Shown in pieces: positions 1 to 7,332 of a DNA stretch of 51,503 nt (the stretch's first letter is position 1; every line of letters starts with the position of its first letter). The stretch comes from an uncultured Pelagibacteraceae bacterium (lineage in GTDB: Bacteria > Pseudomonadota > Alphaproteobacteria > Pelagibacterales > Pelagibacteraceae). The notes under the pieces were generated by a model. It did not search any database. It saw only the letters and a program-made list of their open reading frames with translations, and was not told the DNA's origin. The stretch lies in contig CACKGK010000009.1 of the NCBI GenBank assembly GCA_902599665.1, forward strand, positions 1 to 51,503. Direction: 5' to 3'. The position numbers and the translations under genes were made by a program.

Positions 1-492
1 AAATGTTTTTTTTTAGACAGAGACGGAGTTATCAATAAAGAGGTTGGCTATATATCCAATTTTAAAGATTTTATTTTTCTAAAAGATGTACATAAAACAA
101 TAAAATATTTAAATGAAAAAAGATTTATCGTAATTATAATTACTAACCAAGCAGCTATAGGAAAAGGGATAATAGACGAAACTAAATTAAACTCAATCCA
201 TTTCAAAATGATTAAAAGTTTATATGAAAAAGAAGCTAAAATAGATGATATTTACTTTGCTCCTTACTATAAGTATTCAAAAAAAAACAAGTATAGGAAA
301 AATAAATATGATAGAAAACCAAATCCTGGAATGATTATTAAAGCAATTAAAAAATGGAATATAGACATTTCTTCATCTTTTTTTATAGGTGACAAAGAGA
401 CAGATAAGATCGCTGCCCAAAAGGCTAAAATAGAATTTTATTTTAAAAACAATAAATCCTTATATAAGCAGATTAAAAGTATTTTAAAATGA
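1..492 (+). CDS. gmhB: HAD-family phosphatase, GmhB/HisB-N-like (5' end outside window)
   Basis: Probable D-glycero-D-manno-heptose 1,7-bisphosphate phosphatase, which removes the 7-phosphate in nucleotide-heptose synthesis. The reading frame is open from the first base, so the true start lies upstream; 163 residues are visible. HAD motif I (DRDG, visible residues 6-9), motif II (TNQ, 48-50), the lysine motif (KPNPG, 106-110) and the acidic motif (GDKETD, 130-135) are all present. The stretch 86-105, where GmhB usually carries a Cys/His zinc loop, has no cysteine or histidine and is rich in Lys/Tyr. The stop overlaps the gmhA start by 4 bases, and gmhA/hddA downstream support a heptose role. 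HisB-like or other sugar phosphatase activity is the alternative. Confidence 0.82.
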   Translation, partial: KCFFLDRDGVINKEVGYISNFKDFIFLKDVHKTIKYLNEKRFIVIIITNQAAIGKGIIDETKLNSIHFKMIKSLYEKEAKIDDIYFAPYYKYSKKNKYRKNKYDRKPNPGMIIKAIKKWNIDISSSFFIGDKETDKIAAQKAKIEFYFKNNKSLYKQIKSILK

Positions 493-1070
493 ACAAAATT
501 GTTAATAATCATATAGAAAAGTTAATTAAGGCTTTAGTTTTAACAAAAAAAGACACCTCTAAAATTGAAAAAATTTCAAAAATTTTAATTACTGCTATTA
601 ATAAAGGTAAAAAAATATTTGTTTATGGTAATGGCGGTTCATATGCTGACAGTTCGCACTTTGTTGGAGAGCTCACAGCATCATATAAAAGAAAAAGAAA
701 ACCTTTACCTTTTTTTCTATTAGGCTCTAATATGGCTTCAGTTACCGCCTGGGCAAATGATTATGGAGATAATGATTATATTTCCAGAGAACTAGAAGGT
801 TATGCAGGAAAAGGCGATATATTAATTATTTTATCAACTAGTGGAGGAAATTTAAAAAAAAATCAATCTATCAACTTAATTAAATTGTCTAAAGCAGCCA
901 AAAAAAAAGAAGTTTTTTTAATTTCTCTATTAGGGAAAGGGGGAGGTAATCTCAAAAACAACTCTAATTTGTCTTATATTGTAGAATCTAATATCACAGC
1001 AACTATCCAAGAAGTTCACAAGACTCTTCTTCACTCTATTTGTGATTTGATTGAGAATAAAATTAAATGA
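489..1070 (+). CDS. gmhA: Phosphoheptose (sedoheptulose 7-phosphate) isomerase, SIS domain
   Basis: Converts sedoheptulose 7-phosphate to D-glycero-D-manno-heptose 7-phosphate in the cytoplasm, the first committed step of LPS/S-layer heptose synthesis. The 193-residue length fits the family. SIS-domain phosphate-binding motifs GNGGS (47-51) and STSGGN (116-121) are present, as is Glu61 after the HF pair. The C-terminal QExH (174-177) with His182 matches the GmhA active site rather than other SIS proteins. It overlaps the upstream phosphatase by 4 bases and the downstream kinase by 4 bases, so the three are surely co-translated. Confidence 0.92.
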   Translation: MNKIVNNHIEKLIKALVLTKKDTSKIEKISKILITAINKGKKIFVYGNGGSYADSSHFVGELTASYKRKRKPLPFFLLGSNMASVTAWANDYGDNDYISRELEGYAGKGDILIILSTSGGNLKKNQSINLIKLSKAAKKKEVFLISLLGKGGGNLKNNSNLSYIVESNITATIQEVHKTLLHSICDLIENKIK

Positions 1071-2050
1071 TTATTTCTAAAACTCCATTTAGATTGTCCT
1101 TATTCGGTGGCGGCACAGATTTTCCTTCTTATTATTTGAAAGAAGGTGGGTGTGTAATTGGGGGAACTATAGACAAGTATTGTTATGTAACAGCAAGATA
1201 TTTACCGAATGTATTTGATTTTAAACATAGAATTGTTTGGTCAAAGAATGAAACTGTTAAAAATCATAACGATATACTTCATCCCACTGTAAGATCTGTT
1301 TTTAAATTAATGAATATTAAAAAAGGTCATGAAATTCATTATCAGGGTGATCTACAAAAAAATTCTGGTCTTGGAACAAGCTCATCATTTTGCGTTGGTT
1401 TAATTAATGCCTTATATAGTCTTCAAAATAAAATTATTGATAAAAAAAATTTAGCATTAAAAGCAATTCATATAGAACAAAATATGCTGAAAGAAAGTTG
1501 CGGTTCTCAAGATCAAATATGGGCAGCTTATGGAGGCTTTAATGTTATTAAATTTAAAAAAAAAGGAACTTTTGAGGTAATAAAAATTAAAAAAACAAAA
1601 AAAATGATTAGTAACCTTGACCAGAACATGTTCTTAATCTACACAGGAATCAGTAGATTTTCTGATAACATTGAAAAAGATAAAATTAAAAATTTAGATA
1701 AAAATTTAAATAACCTAGATAAGATAAGAGATATTACAAATATTTTTTTAAAAAGTATAAAAAATAATTTTTCAATTGATCTTTGTGCTTCATTGATGAA
1801 TGATTATTGGGAAATTAAAAAAAAATTGTCAAATAAAGTTAGTAATCCATTTATAAATGAAGTTTATAAAGAGGGTATAAATAATGGTGCTATTGGCGGT
1901 AAAGTTATAGGGTCAGGAGGAGGTGGCTTTATATTATTTTGTTGTAAAAAAAATAAACAAAAAAAATTTCTTAACGGTTTTAAAAAATTACCAATAATTA
2001 AATTTAAATTTACGGACGTAGGATCTGAAATAATTTTTAAGAATAATTAA
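1067..2050 (+). CDS. hddA: D-glycero-alpha-D-manno-heptose 7-phosphate kinase (GHMP family)
   Basis: Phosphorylates heptose 7-phosphate at C1, giving the 1,7-bisphosphate that GmhB then dephosphorylates. GHMP features are clear: an N-terminal GGGTD (14-18), the ATP-binding SGLGTSSS (100-107), GSQDQ (146-150), and the glycine-rich motif 3 around residue 282. A separate GHMP kinase (HddA) rather than bifunctional HldE points to the GDP-alpha-heptose branch, which also needs an HddC nucleotidyltransferase not visible here. The start ATGA overlaps the gmhA stop. It ends 16 bases before a convergent gene. Confidence 0.9.
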   Translation: MIISKTPFRLSLFGGGTDFPSYYLKEGGCVIGGTIDKYCYVTARYLPNVFDFKHRIVWSKNETVKNHNDILHPTVRSVFKLMNIKKGHEIHYQGDLQKNSGLGTSSSFCVGLINALYSLQNKIIDKKNLALKAIHIEQNMLKESCGSQDQIWAAYGGFNVIKFKKKGTFEVIKIKKTKKMISNLDQNMFLIYTGISRFSDNIEKDKIKNLDKNLNNLDKIRDITNIFLKSIKNNFSIDLCASLMNDYWEIKKKLSNKVSNPFINEVYKEGINNGAIGGKVIGSGGGGFILFCCKKNKQKKFLNGFKKLPIIKFKFTDVGSEIIFKNN

Positions 2051-2066
2051 AATTATGAAATTAAAT

Positions 2067-2759
2067 TTATATTTTGAAACCACTTTTCTTAGCATCTTCA
2101 TAGAAACCTTTTACTGTATCTATTGTAAGTTGGTTATACGACTTCTTAAAATTTTTAATTTGTTCGATTATTTTAGGTGGCATCGTAATAATGTGACATT
2201 TTATTTTTTTTGCTTCTAAATAATTATATGGCTCTCTTGTGCTAGCCCATAATATCTCGATATTCTTGTATTTTTTTGTATACTGAATAGATTTTTTAAA
2301 AATAGGTAATGGATTTTTACCTTGATCAGCCATTCTTCCAGCAAATATAGAAATAATAACTTTTGAGTCTTTATTTATTTTTTTTATAATTTTTTTAACT
2401 TGCTGAAAAGTGTACACAGCTGTAACATTTAATTTAATTTTTTCATTACTAAGTTTTTTAATACACGCTCCGGTAAATTTACCTTTTGTGTTTATCACAG
2501 GTATTTTTACATAAACATTTTTTCCCCATTTGCTTATAGATTTACCTTGTTTATACATTTCATTAATATTGTCTGAGAATACCTCTAAAGATATTGGTTT
2601 CTTATTACTTCCCTTAATTAACTTTAGAGAATAAGATTTATAGTTTTTTGCTCCCGCTAGTCTCATTAAGCTTGGGTTAGTCGTAAAGCCTTTTACAAGA
2701 TTATCTTTACTATATTTTAAAATTATATTGTAATCAGCACTATCACTAAAAACTTTCAT
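2067..2759 (-). CDS. Transaldolase / fructose-6-phosphate aldolase family protein
   Basis: A class I aldolase of the small transaldolase family (230 residues, close to FSA/TalC length rather than the 320-residue TalB). Visible motifs are Asp6, the TTNPS signature (26-30), the Schiff-base Lys85 in VKIP, the NVTAVYT strand and an FAGR motif where FSA has a tyrosine. The substrate cannot be read from the sequence. It converges on hddA with 16 bases between stops. A transaldolase can make sedoheptulose 7-phosphate, the substrate of the neighbouring GmhA, so a supporting role in heptose supply is a reasonable inference but not proven. It may equally be the genome's general transaldolase. Confidence 0.8.
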   Translation of the reverse strand: MKVFSDSADYNIILKYSKDNLVKGFTTNPSLMRLAGAKNYKSYSLKLIKGSNKKPISLEVFSDNINEMYKQGKSISKWGKNVYVKIPVINTKGKFTGACIKKLSNEKIKLNVTAVYTFQQVKKIIKKINKDSKVIISIFAGRMADQGKNPLPIFKKSIQYTKKYKNIEILWASTREPYNYLEAKKIKCHIITMPPKIIEQIKNFKKSYNQLTIDTVKGFYEDAKKSGFKI

Positions 2760-2771
2760 AAATATTTTTTA

Positions 2772-3725
2772 TCATAATTTGATTTTATTTAATGCGTTAT
2801 TTTTAAATATATTAGCCTCCCTAATATATCTTCTTACCATTTGTGTTGTTTTGTGACCAGTCATTGCCATAATACTGCGTTCATCAGCACCAGATTCTGC
2901 CGCAACAGTTGCAAAACCAGATCTTAAACTATGACCTGCATAATTTTTATTATCAATTCCTGCTAAATTTAAATATTCTTTCATCAATAATACCACTGAT
3001 TGGTCTGTTAATCTTTTTTCTGTTAGAAGTGAGCCTTTAGAAAATCTTCTAAAAATAGGTCCAGATTTAATTTTAGAAATTTCTAGCCATTTTTTAAGAT
3101 TGACTACAGGACAATAGTTTTCATTAGTAAAGTAGGGTAGTCCTTTTATCATTCCTTCTCCGAACTGATCTGTTTTAGATCTTTTGATCGTGATTTTAAG
3201 ACCTTCGGGTACAAATTCTATATCTTCATAATCAATCGAAATAAGTTCATTTCTTCTAAATCCACCCCCAAAGCCAACTAGTATAATTGACTTGTCTCTA
3301 CATTTTTTTATATTTTCAATTTTTATATCATCTATTACATTAATTATTGACTTTAAATCATTGATTAATATAGGTTTTTTTCCTTTTTGAATGCTTCCTT
3401 TAGTTCTTTTTATACCCATTAAATTTTCAACAATGATTGGATGTTTTGTATCTAAATAATGTCCTTTTAGTTTATGCACCATGCTAATAGATACTAATCT
3501 TCTTTTTAAAGTGCTTATTTTTGAATTTTTAGAAAGATGTGTTAAGTATAATGACACTACTTTTGGCTCAGATGGCAAGGAATTCAAACCATGTTTAGCG
3601 CAAAAAGCCCCAAAGTCTTTGTAGTCAGATTTATATGCTCTCAATGTATTGTTTGCTTTAGAACTTTTGAGGTTATTTAAGGTTGCCTCATGAAGAGATT
3701 TAAGATCTGTTGAAAGTTCATTCAT
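2772..3725 (-). CDS. Tyrosine recombinase (phage integrase/XerC-D family)
   Basis: Site-specific DNA recombinase of 317 residues with an N-terminal SAM-like core-binding domain (about 10-95) and a C-terminal catalytic domain. The full catalytic set is visible: Arg157, Lys184, His265-x-x-Arg268 (HSLR), His291 and nucleophile Tyr300, so it should be active. It lies 12 bases from the transaldolase-like gene at the border between sugar genes and housekeeping genes. No tRNA target or flanking direct repeat was recognised nearby, so it is not shown to mobilise an island. Chromosome-dimer XerC/D is an alternative, but the sequence reads more like the stand-alone integrases of marine bacteria. Confidence 0.88.
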   Translation of the reverse strand: MNELSTDLKSLHEATLNNLKSSKANNTLRAYKSDYKDFGAFCAKHGLNSLPSEPKVVSLYLTHLSKNSKISTLKRRLVSISMVHKLKGHYLDTKHPIIVENLMGIKRTKGSIQKGKKPILINDLKSIINVIDDIKIENIKKCRDKSIILVGFGGGFRRNELISIDYEDIEFVPEGLKITIKRSKTDQFGEGMIKGLPYFTNENYCPVVNLKKWLEISKIKSGPIFRRFSKGSLLTEKRLTDQSVVLLMKEYLNLAGIDNKNYAGHSLRSGFATVAAESGADERSIMAMTGHKTTQMVRRYIREANIFKNNALNKIKL

Positions 3726-3810
3726 ATAATTACTATTGATAACAATTAATTATCACTAGTAATAATATAACTCATTTTACATGTCAAGCATTTAATGTAA
3801 AAGATCCTCA

Positions 3811-3975
3811 ATGCCTAAATATGTAATTATTGGTCTTATTGTAGTTATTGGAACGTTCCTAATTATGAATTACTGGCCAAAACTAACGGAGCAAACAAAA
3901 AATCGAATTTTAATGGTTATTTTTGGCATATTTTTCATAAGCATATTTATTCTATTATTTCTATTAATGTTTTGA
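3811..3975 (+). CDS. Small two-helix membrane protein, unknown function
   Basis: A 54-residue frame starting at ATG 3811 and ending TGA 3975. It encodes two hydrophobic segments (about 4-20 and 35-54) separated by a short polar loop with WPKLTEQTKNR, the arrangement of a small inner-membrane hairpin. No good Shine-Dalgarno precedes it, but the TGA stop forms part of the GAGGT ribosome site of the next gene, which suggests translational coupling. I do not recognise a family. A chance frame is possible in such AT-rich DNA, though the hydrophobic pattern argues against it. Confidence 0.55.
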   Translation: MPKYVIIGLIVVIGTFLIMNYWPKLTEQTKNRILMVIFGIFFISIFILLFLLMF

Positions 3976-3981
3976 GGTAAA

Positions 3982-4455
3982 TTGATCGATATTTTAAGCA
4001 TTCTTGTAGCTGGTGTATTTTCTTGCATAATTTTAGATATTCTGGGTTATTTACTTAAATTATTAGGTATTCCTGAGCCATCCTGGGGAATTGTTGGTAG
4101 GTGGACCTATTATATGCTTAAAAATGGATCTTTTAACAATCCAAATATAGCCGAAATGCAAACTATTAAATATGAGGTCTTATTGGGATGGATTTTTCAC
4201 TACTACGTATCAATTTGTTGGGCTGTGATATATTATTTTTTCTTTATACAAATAGGCATAAAAATGACCTATTTTTCAGGCTTTATTTTTGGCGCTCTTA
4301 CGACTTTAGCACCATTACTAATTTTTTTGCCTTTTACTGGACAAGGTATATTTGCAATAAATACAGATATACCGGTTAAAACCTCTATTATGTTCTTGAT
4401 CCGTCACTCAATTTATGGAATTGCGATGTATGAGGGTTTTAGATGGTTTACTTAA
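3982..4455 (+). CDS. DUF2938-like membrane protein
   Basis: Integral membrane protein of 157 residues with four hydrophobic segments (about 5-30, 68-90, 95-118, 130-152). The GIPEPSW...VGRW stretch (about 29-41), the LGWIFHY motif and the FG...LAPLLIF...GQGI stretch resemble the DUF2938 family of uncharacterised inner-membrane proteins. It starts at TTG 3982, chosen because GAGGT lies just upstream at normal spacing and no ATG is available near the first helix. It probably forms a two-gene unit with the 54-residue membrane peptide before it. Function unknown. Confidence 0.72.
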   Translation: MIDILSILVAGVFSCIILDILGYLLKLLGIPEPSWGIVGRWTYYMLKNGSFNNPNIAEMQTIKYEVLLGWIFHYYVSICWAVIYYFFFIQIGIKMTYFSGFIFGALTTLAPLLIFLPFTGQGIFAINTDIPVKTSIMFLIRHSIYGIAMYEGFRWFT

Positions 4456-4533
4456 AGCTCTAGATTAAGTTATCCCCACTATTCTACCCTGTTAAAAACA
4501 CACAAAATTCAACAATAAAGTGATACATACAAC

Positions 4534-4736
4534 CTACTCTATCTGATAATGTCTAAAATGAATTAAGAGGCAACTCTTAACTGACCAGCTGGGGAAAAAC
4601 CGAGAGGTTCAAGCCCAGAGGGCAGAAAGCTCTACAGAGTAGCGCTAAAATAGTAGAGTGGAAGGCATGGCGGTAGCGCATACAACGACGTGCCAAAACT
4701 ACTGTTCTTTGTGCCTGAAAAGGTACAAGGAAACAG
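4534..4736 (+). ncRNA. Candidate structured RNA, unclassified
   Basis: A GC island (about 48% over 4561-4740 by hand count, against well under 30% around it) dense with helices. Visible pairings are: 4534-4540 with 4636-4642 (7 bp, closing); 4563-4569 with 4574-4580 (7 bp, GCAA tetraloop); 4589-4593 with 4614-4618 enclosing 4598-4601 with 4606-4609 (GAGA tetraloop); 4642-4647 with 4674-4679 (6 bp); 4664-4669 with 4689-4694 (6 bp, crossing the previous helix); and a 14-bp terminal hairpin 4702-4715 with 4722-4736 carrying one bulge. I cannot match it to RNase P, tmRNA, SRP, 6S, 5S rRNA or a familiar riboswitch. It could be a free RNA or the leader of the MGMT-type gene. The strand is inferred from the GNRA-type loops and the downstream gene; ends are approximate. 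Confidence 0.6.
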
Positions 4737-4750
4737 GGTTTGTCTATATT

Positions 4751-5026
4751 ATGATCCTAAAAGGTACAAAATTTCAAGTTAGAGTTTGGAAATACTTAAA
4801 AACTATACCCAAAGGTCAAATCAGAACTTATTTAGATGTAGCAAAAGCAATTAAAAAGCCAAAAGCAGTAAGAGCTGTAGCAAATGCAATAGGAAAGAAT
4901 CCTTATGCTCCTAAAATACCCTGTCACCGGGTAATAAGATCAGATGGTTCTCTAGGTGGTTATTCGGGCAAAGGTGGAATAAATACCAAGAGAAAACTAC
5001 TAAAATTAGAGGGTGTTTTACTCTAA
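4751..5026 (+). CDS. ogt: Methylated-DNA-[protein]-cysteine S-methyltransferase, C-terminal domain only
   Basis: Suicide repair protein that takes alkyl groups from O6-alkylguanine. The 91 residues form only the DNA-binding/active-site domain: FQVRVW (8-13), IPKGQIRTY (19-27), the helix with RAVANAIGKNP (41-51), acceptor Cys58 in PCHRV and GGYSG (69-73). Canonical Ogt/Ada proteins also carry an N-terminal RNase H-like domain of about 80 residues, absent here. Because PCHR keeps its cysteine, this is not an alkyltransferase-like ATL protein. ATG 4751 was preferred over in-frame GTG 4658 and ATG 4667, because the extra residues fall inside the structured-RNA block and do not match the family. 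Confidence 0.85.
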   Translation: MILKGTKFQVRVWKYLKTIPKGQIRTYLDVAKAIKKPKAVRAVANAIGKNPYAPKIPCHRVIRSDGSLGGYSGKGGINTKRKLLKLEGVLL

Positions 5027-5034
5027 AAACCTTT

Positions 5035-5085
5035 AATACCAATGTTTTTTGATTAATATTCAACATTTGGTATTTATTTTTCTAA
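5035..5085 (+). terminator. Probable intrinsic terminator after the MGMT-type gene
   Basis: An inverted repeat starts nine bases after the stop codon. 5035-5046 pairs with 5062-5074 (12 pairs with one extra A), leaving an AT-rich loop of 15 bases, followed directly by a T-rich run. The stem is AU-rich, as expected for this genome. Confidence 0.6.
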
Positions 5086-5555
5086 ATCATCTATAAGTTG
5101 CACTGTAAAATTAAAAATACAAGAAATAGACCCTATTATGGGCTTTTAAACGGTATATTCGAATATTGCAGAGCTATTTCAAAATTAGCTTTTTTCTCCT
5201 AAAAATTAAATTATAACTATTGAAAAAACTTTAATAATATGTCCTTGAAACATTTAATTATCTAAATATTGGCATATTTACTTGTTTTTTAATTTATTTA
5301 TCACTAAGTTTTAGTAATTTAAATTATATTTATAAACTGTTATTTATACTCTATTATATTCTCATCAGATCTTTCTAAATTAGGAAAAAATTATAAATTA
5401 ATTCATTAAATAAGACTTTTTATAAGATATTAATTTTTAAGATAAAAAAATAGAAAATATTCTAAAACTCTTTATATTTATATTTTAAAAAAAATATTAA
5501 ATTACAATAATATACAATATAAATATAAAGTATTACATTAATATATTAGTAAGTG
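5086..5555. other. Empty, extremely AT-rich intergenic gap
   Basis: About 470 bases with no plausible coding frame on either strand and stops in all frames. GC is roughly 10-20% on the lines counted. No repeat family, tRNA or clear hairpin was recognised. The gap separates the accessory-looking left part from the conserved minus-strand block ending with the DMT permease; its size is unusual for this window, where most gaps are under 50 bases. Confidence 0.7.
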
Positions 5556-6416
5556 CTACTTACCTATATAAAGTCTTGATAAATAATACTCTCTTCTAGA
5601 TATATAAATACCGCAAAGGACTATTATAGAAAGACCTAAATATGTCAAATTATCAGGTAATTCATGAAATATATAATAACTGAGCAAAATATTAGTAATA
5701 ATTTCAGTATAGCCTAAGGGAGCTAATTTAGAAGCATCAGCATACTTTAGAGACAAAATGATAAAAAGATGGGCGATAGCTGCTATAAAGCCAATTAAAG
5801 CCATAATAATCCACTGACTATTTGATGGGTTTATCCAAACACCGGGCATAAATAAAGACATGACAATAGTCCCTACTGTGCCAGCAAATAATAAAGTTAA
5901 TAGAGAGTTATCGGAGGTACTTAATTTCCTTGTAATAATTAAATAAAAACCATAACAAATACCATTACCTAAGGCAGCTAATGTAGCTAAATTAATTTCT
6001 ATAAATCCAGGTCTTATAACAATTAAGGTGCCAATAAAGCCCATAGATACTGCTGTCCACCTTCTTAAGCCTACTTTTTCGTTTAAAAAAAAGGGGGACA
6101 TTGCAGTTACACAAATTGGGGCAACAAATGCTAGAGTTAAGGCCTTGGGTAAAGAAATCTCAGATATTGCAAAAAAAAATAAATATGTTGAAAATACAAA
6201 AATCAATCCTCTTAACAATTGAAGCATAGGTTTTTTACTCCAAACCATGGATTTTCTATCAAAAAAAAACATTATTGAAAGTGCAAAGACAACTGTAAAA
6301 AAATATCTAGCCCAAGTAATTTGCAAAACATCCATAGATGAACTTAAATATTTTGCCAAAGCATCCATAAATGGAACAATCATCCAAGCTGATGCATTGA
6401 GAATAACAGCCTTCAT
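5556..6416 (-). CDS. DMT-superfamily (EamA) permease
   Basis: Inner-membrane transporter of 286 residues with about ten hydrophobic segments arranged as two EamA repeats (about 5-135 and 145-275). Family-typical stretches are the ITWARYFF near residue 35, the LPKALTLAFVAPICVTA segment in repeat one and the KYADASKLAPLGYTEII segment in repeat two. The substrate cannot be predicted; members export or import amino acids, drugs or nucleotide-sugars. It is the last gene of the minus-strand run that begins with rplM, 16 bases downstream of the AEC permease gene. Confidence 0.85.
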   Translation of the reverse strand: MKAVILNASAWMIVPFMDALAKYLSSSMDVLQITWARYFFTVVFALSIMFFFDRKSMVWSKKPMLQLLRGLIFVFSTYLFFFAISEISLPKALTLAFVAPICVTAMSPFFLNEKVGLRRWTAVSMGFIGTLIVIRPGFIEINLATLAALGNGICYGFYLIITRKLSTSDNSLLTLLFAGTVGTIVMSLFMPGVWINPSNSQWIIMALIGFIAAIAHLFIILSLKYADASKLAPLGYTEIITNILLSYYIFHELPDNLTYLGLSIIVLCGIYISRREYYLSRLYIGK

Positions 6417-6432
6417 ATAAAAATCTTACATG

Positions 6433-7332
6433 TTAATTAAAGTATTTTAAAGCAAAGAATACTGTTATTGGCACTGTTACAAGAGACATTAAAGTTGAAA
6501 CAACTATTGTGCTAGATATGTTATCTACAATTTCCTTTGGTGAATACATAGAAGCAACTAAATAACAAAGAATAGCACTAGGCATCGATGATTGTATTAA
6601 TAAAACACCTGCTGCAAAGCCAGATAAATTAAAAAAAGATATTAGAGCAAAGCCAATTAAAGGACCTATAATAACTCTCCCAGTAGAAGTAATTAAAGCG
6701 TCCTTAAATGAAAAAACTTTCATTTGTGTTAGAGAAACACCTAAAGACATTAAAATCATTACAATCATTCCATAAGCTAAAAGCATAACAGTATTCAAAA
6801 CAAACATTGGTAAAGGTATTTCGTAATATAGAAATAGGATTGTTGCAATTATTGCATAAAATGATGGACTTTTAACTATTACATTTAAATCAAATTCTCT
6901 TTTAGCCAGAAAGATATTCAAAGTGAAATGCAGTAAAACAACCAATGATGATATAGCTGCAGCTATCCCCATACCGAGTTTTCCATATGCAAACAAACAA
7001 ATTGGGATACCCATATTTCCAGTATTAGGTAAAAAAAATGTTGGTAATTCTCTAAGATAATCTTTTTTCATTAATAATAGAAAAATTAATCCAACGATTA
7101 AAAAAGAAGTCAAAAGAATAAGAGAGTATAAAAAATACTCAGAGAACATTGCAAAAGTTACACCACTAGCTGATATAGAAAATATTACTATCGATGGGGT
7201 ACCAAAATTAGCTGAATAAGTTGTTATAAAAGATGTATCAAAGTTTGGATTTTTTTTACCAAGAAAGTAACCAATACCTACTATAAAAAAAACTGGAAAT
7301 AGAACTTCAAAAAGTTTGATATAAAGTTCCAT
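6433..7332 (-). CDS. AEC-family (auxin efflux carrier-like) permease
   Basis: Membrane transporter of 299 residues with about ten hydrophobic segments. The PNTGNMGIPI motif (around 100-110) and the C-terminal QSSMPSAILCYLVASMY stretch are typical of the auxin efflux carrier / malate permease family. Bacterial members carry organic acids; the substrate here is unknown. The start codon shares one base with the hom stop (TAATG), so it is translationally coupled to homoserine dehydrogenase, a pairing that may reflect operon packing rather than shared function. Confidence 0.85.
   Translation of the reverse strand: MELYIKLFEVLFPVFFIVGIGYFLGKKNPNFDTSFITTYSANFGTPSIVIFSISASGVTFAMFSEYFLYSLILLTSFLIVGLIFLLLMKKDYLRELPTFFLPNTGNMGIPICLFAYGKLGMGIAAAISSLVVLLHFTLNIFLAKREFDLNVIVKSPSFYAIIATILFLYYEIPLPMFVLNTVMLLAYGMIVMILMSLGVSLTQMKVFSFKDALITSTGRVIIGPLIGFALISFFNLSGFAAGVLLIQSSMPSAILCYLVASMYSPKEIVDNISSTIVVSTLMSLVTVPITVFFALKYFN

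Noticed and set aside
4658..4750. In-frame upstream extension of the MGMT-type gene with GTG 4658 or ATG 4667 and a CxxxCxxC-like stretch
   Set aside because: The extension lies inside the GC-rich helical block, its peptide resembles nothing in the family, and the pairing pattern explains the base composition better than coding does.
4456..4750. 5S rRNA, tmRNA, RNase P RNA or SRP RNA as identity of the structured block
   Set aside because: None of the invariant sequences I know for these RNAs is present on either strand.
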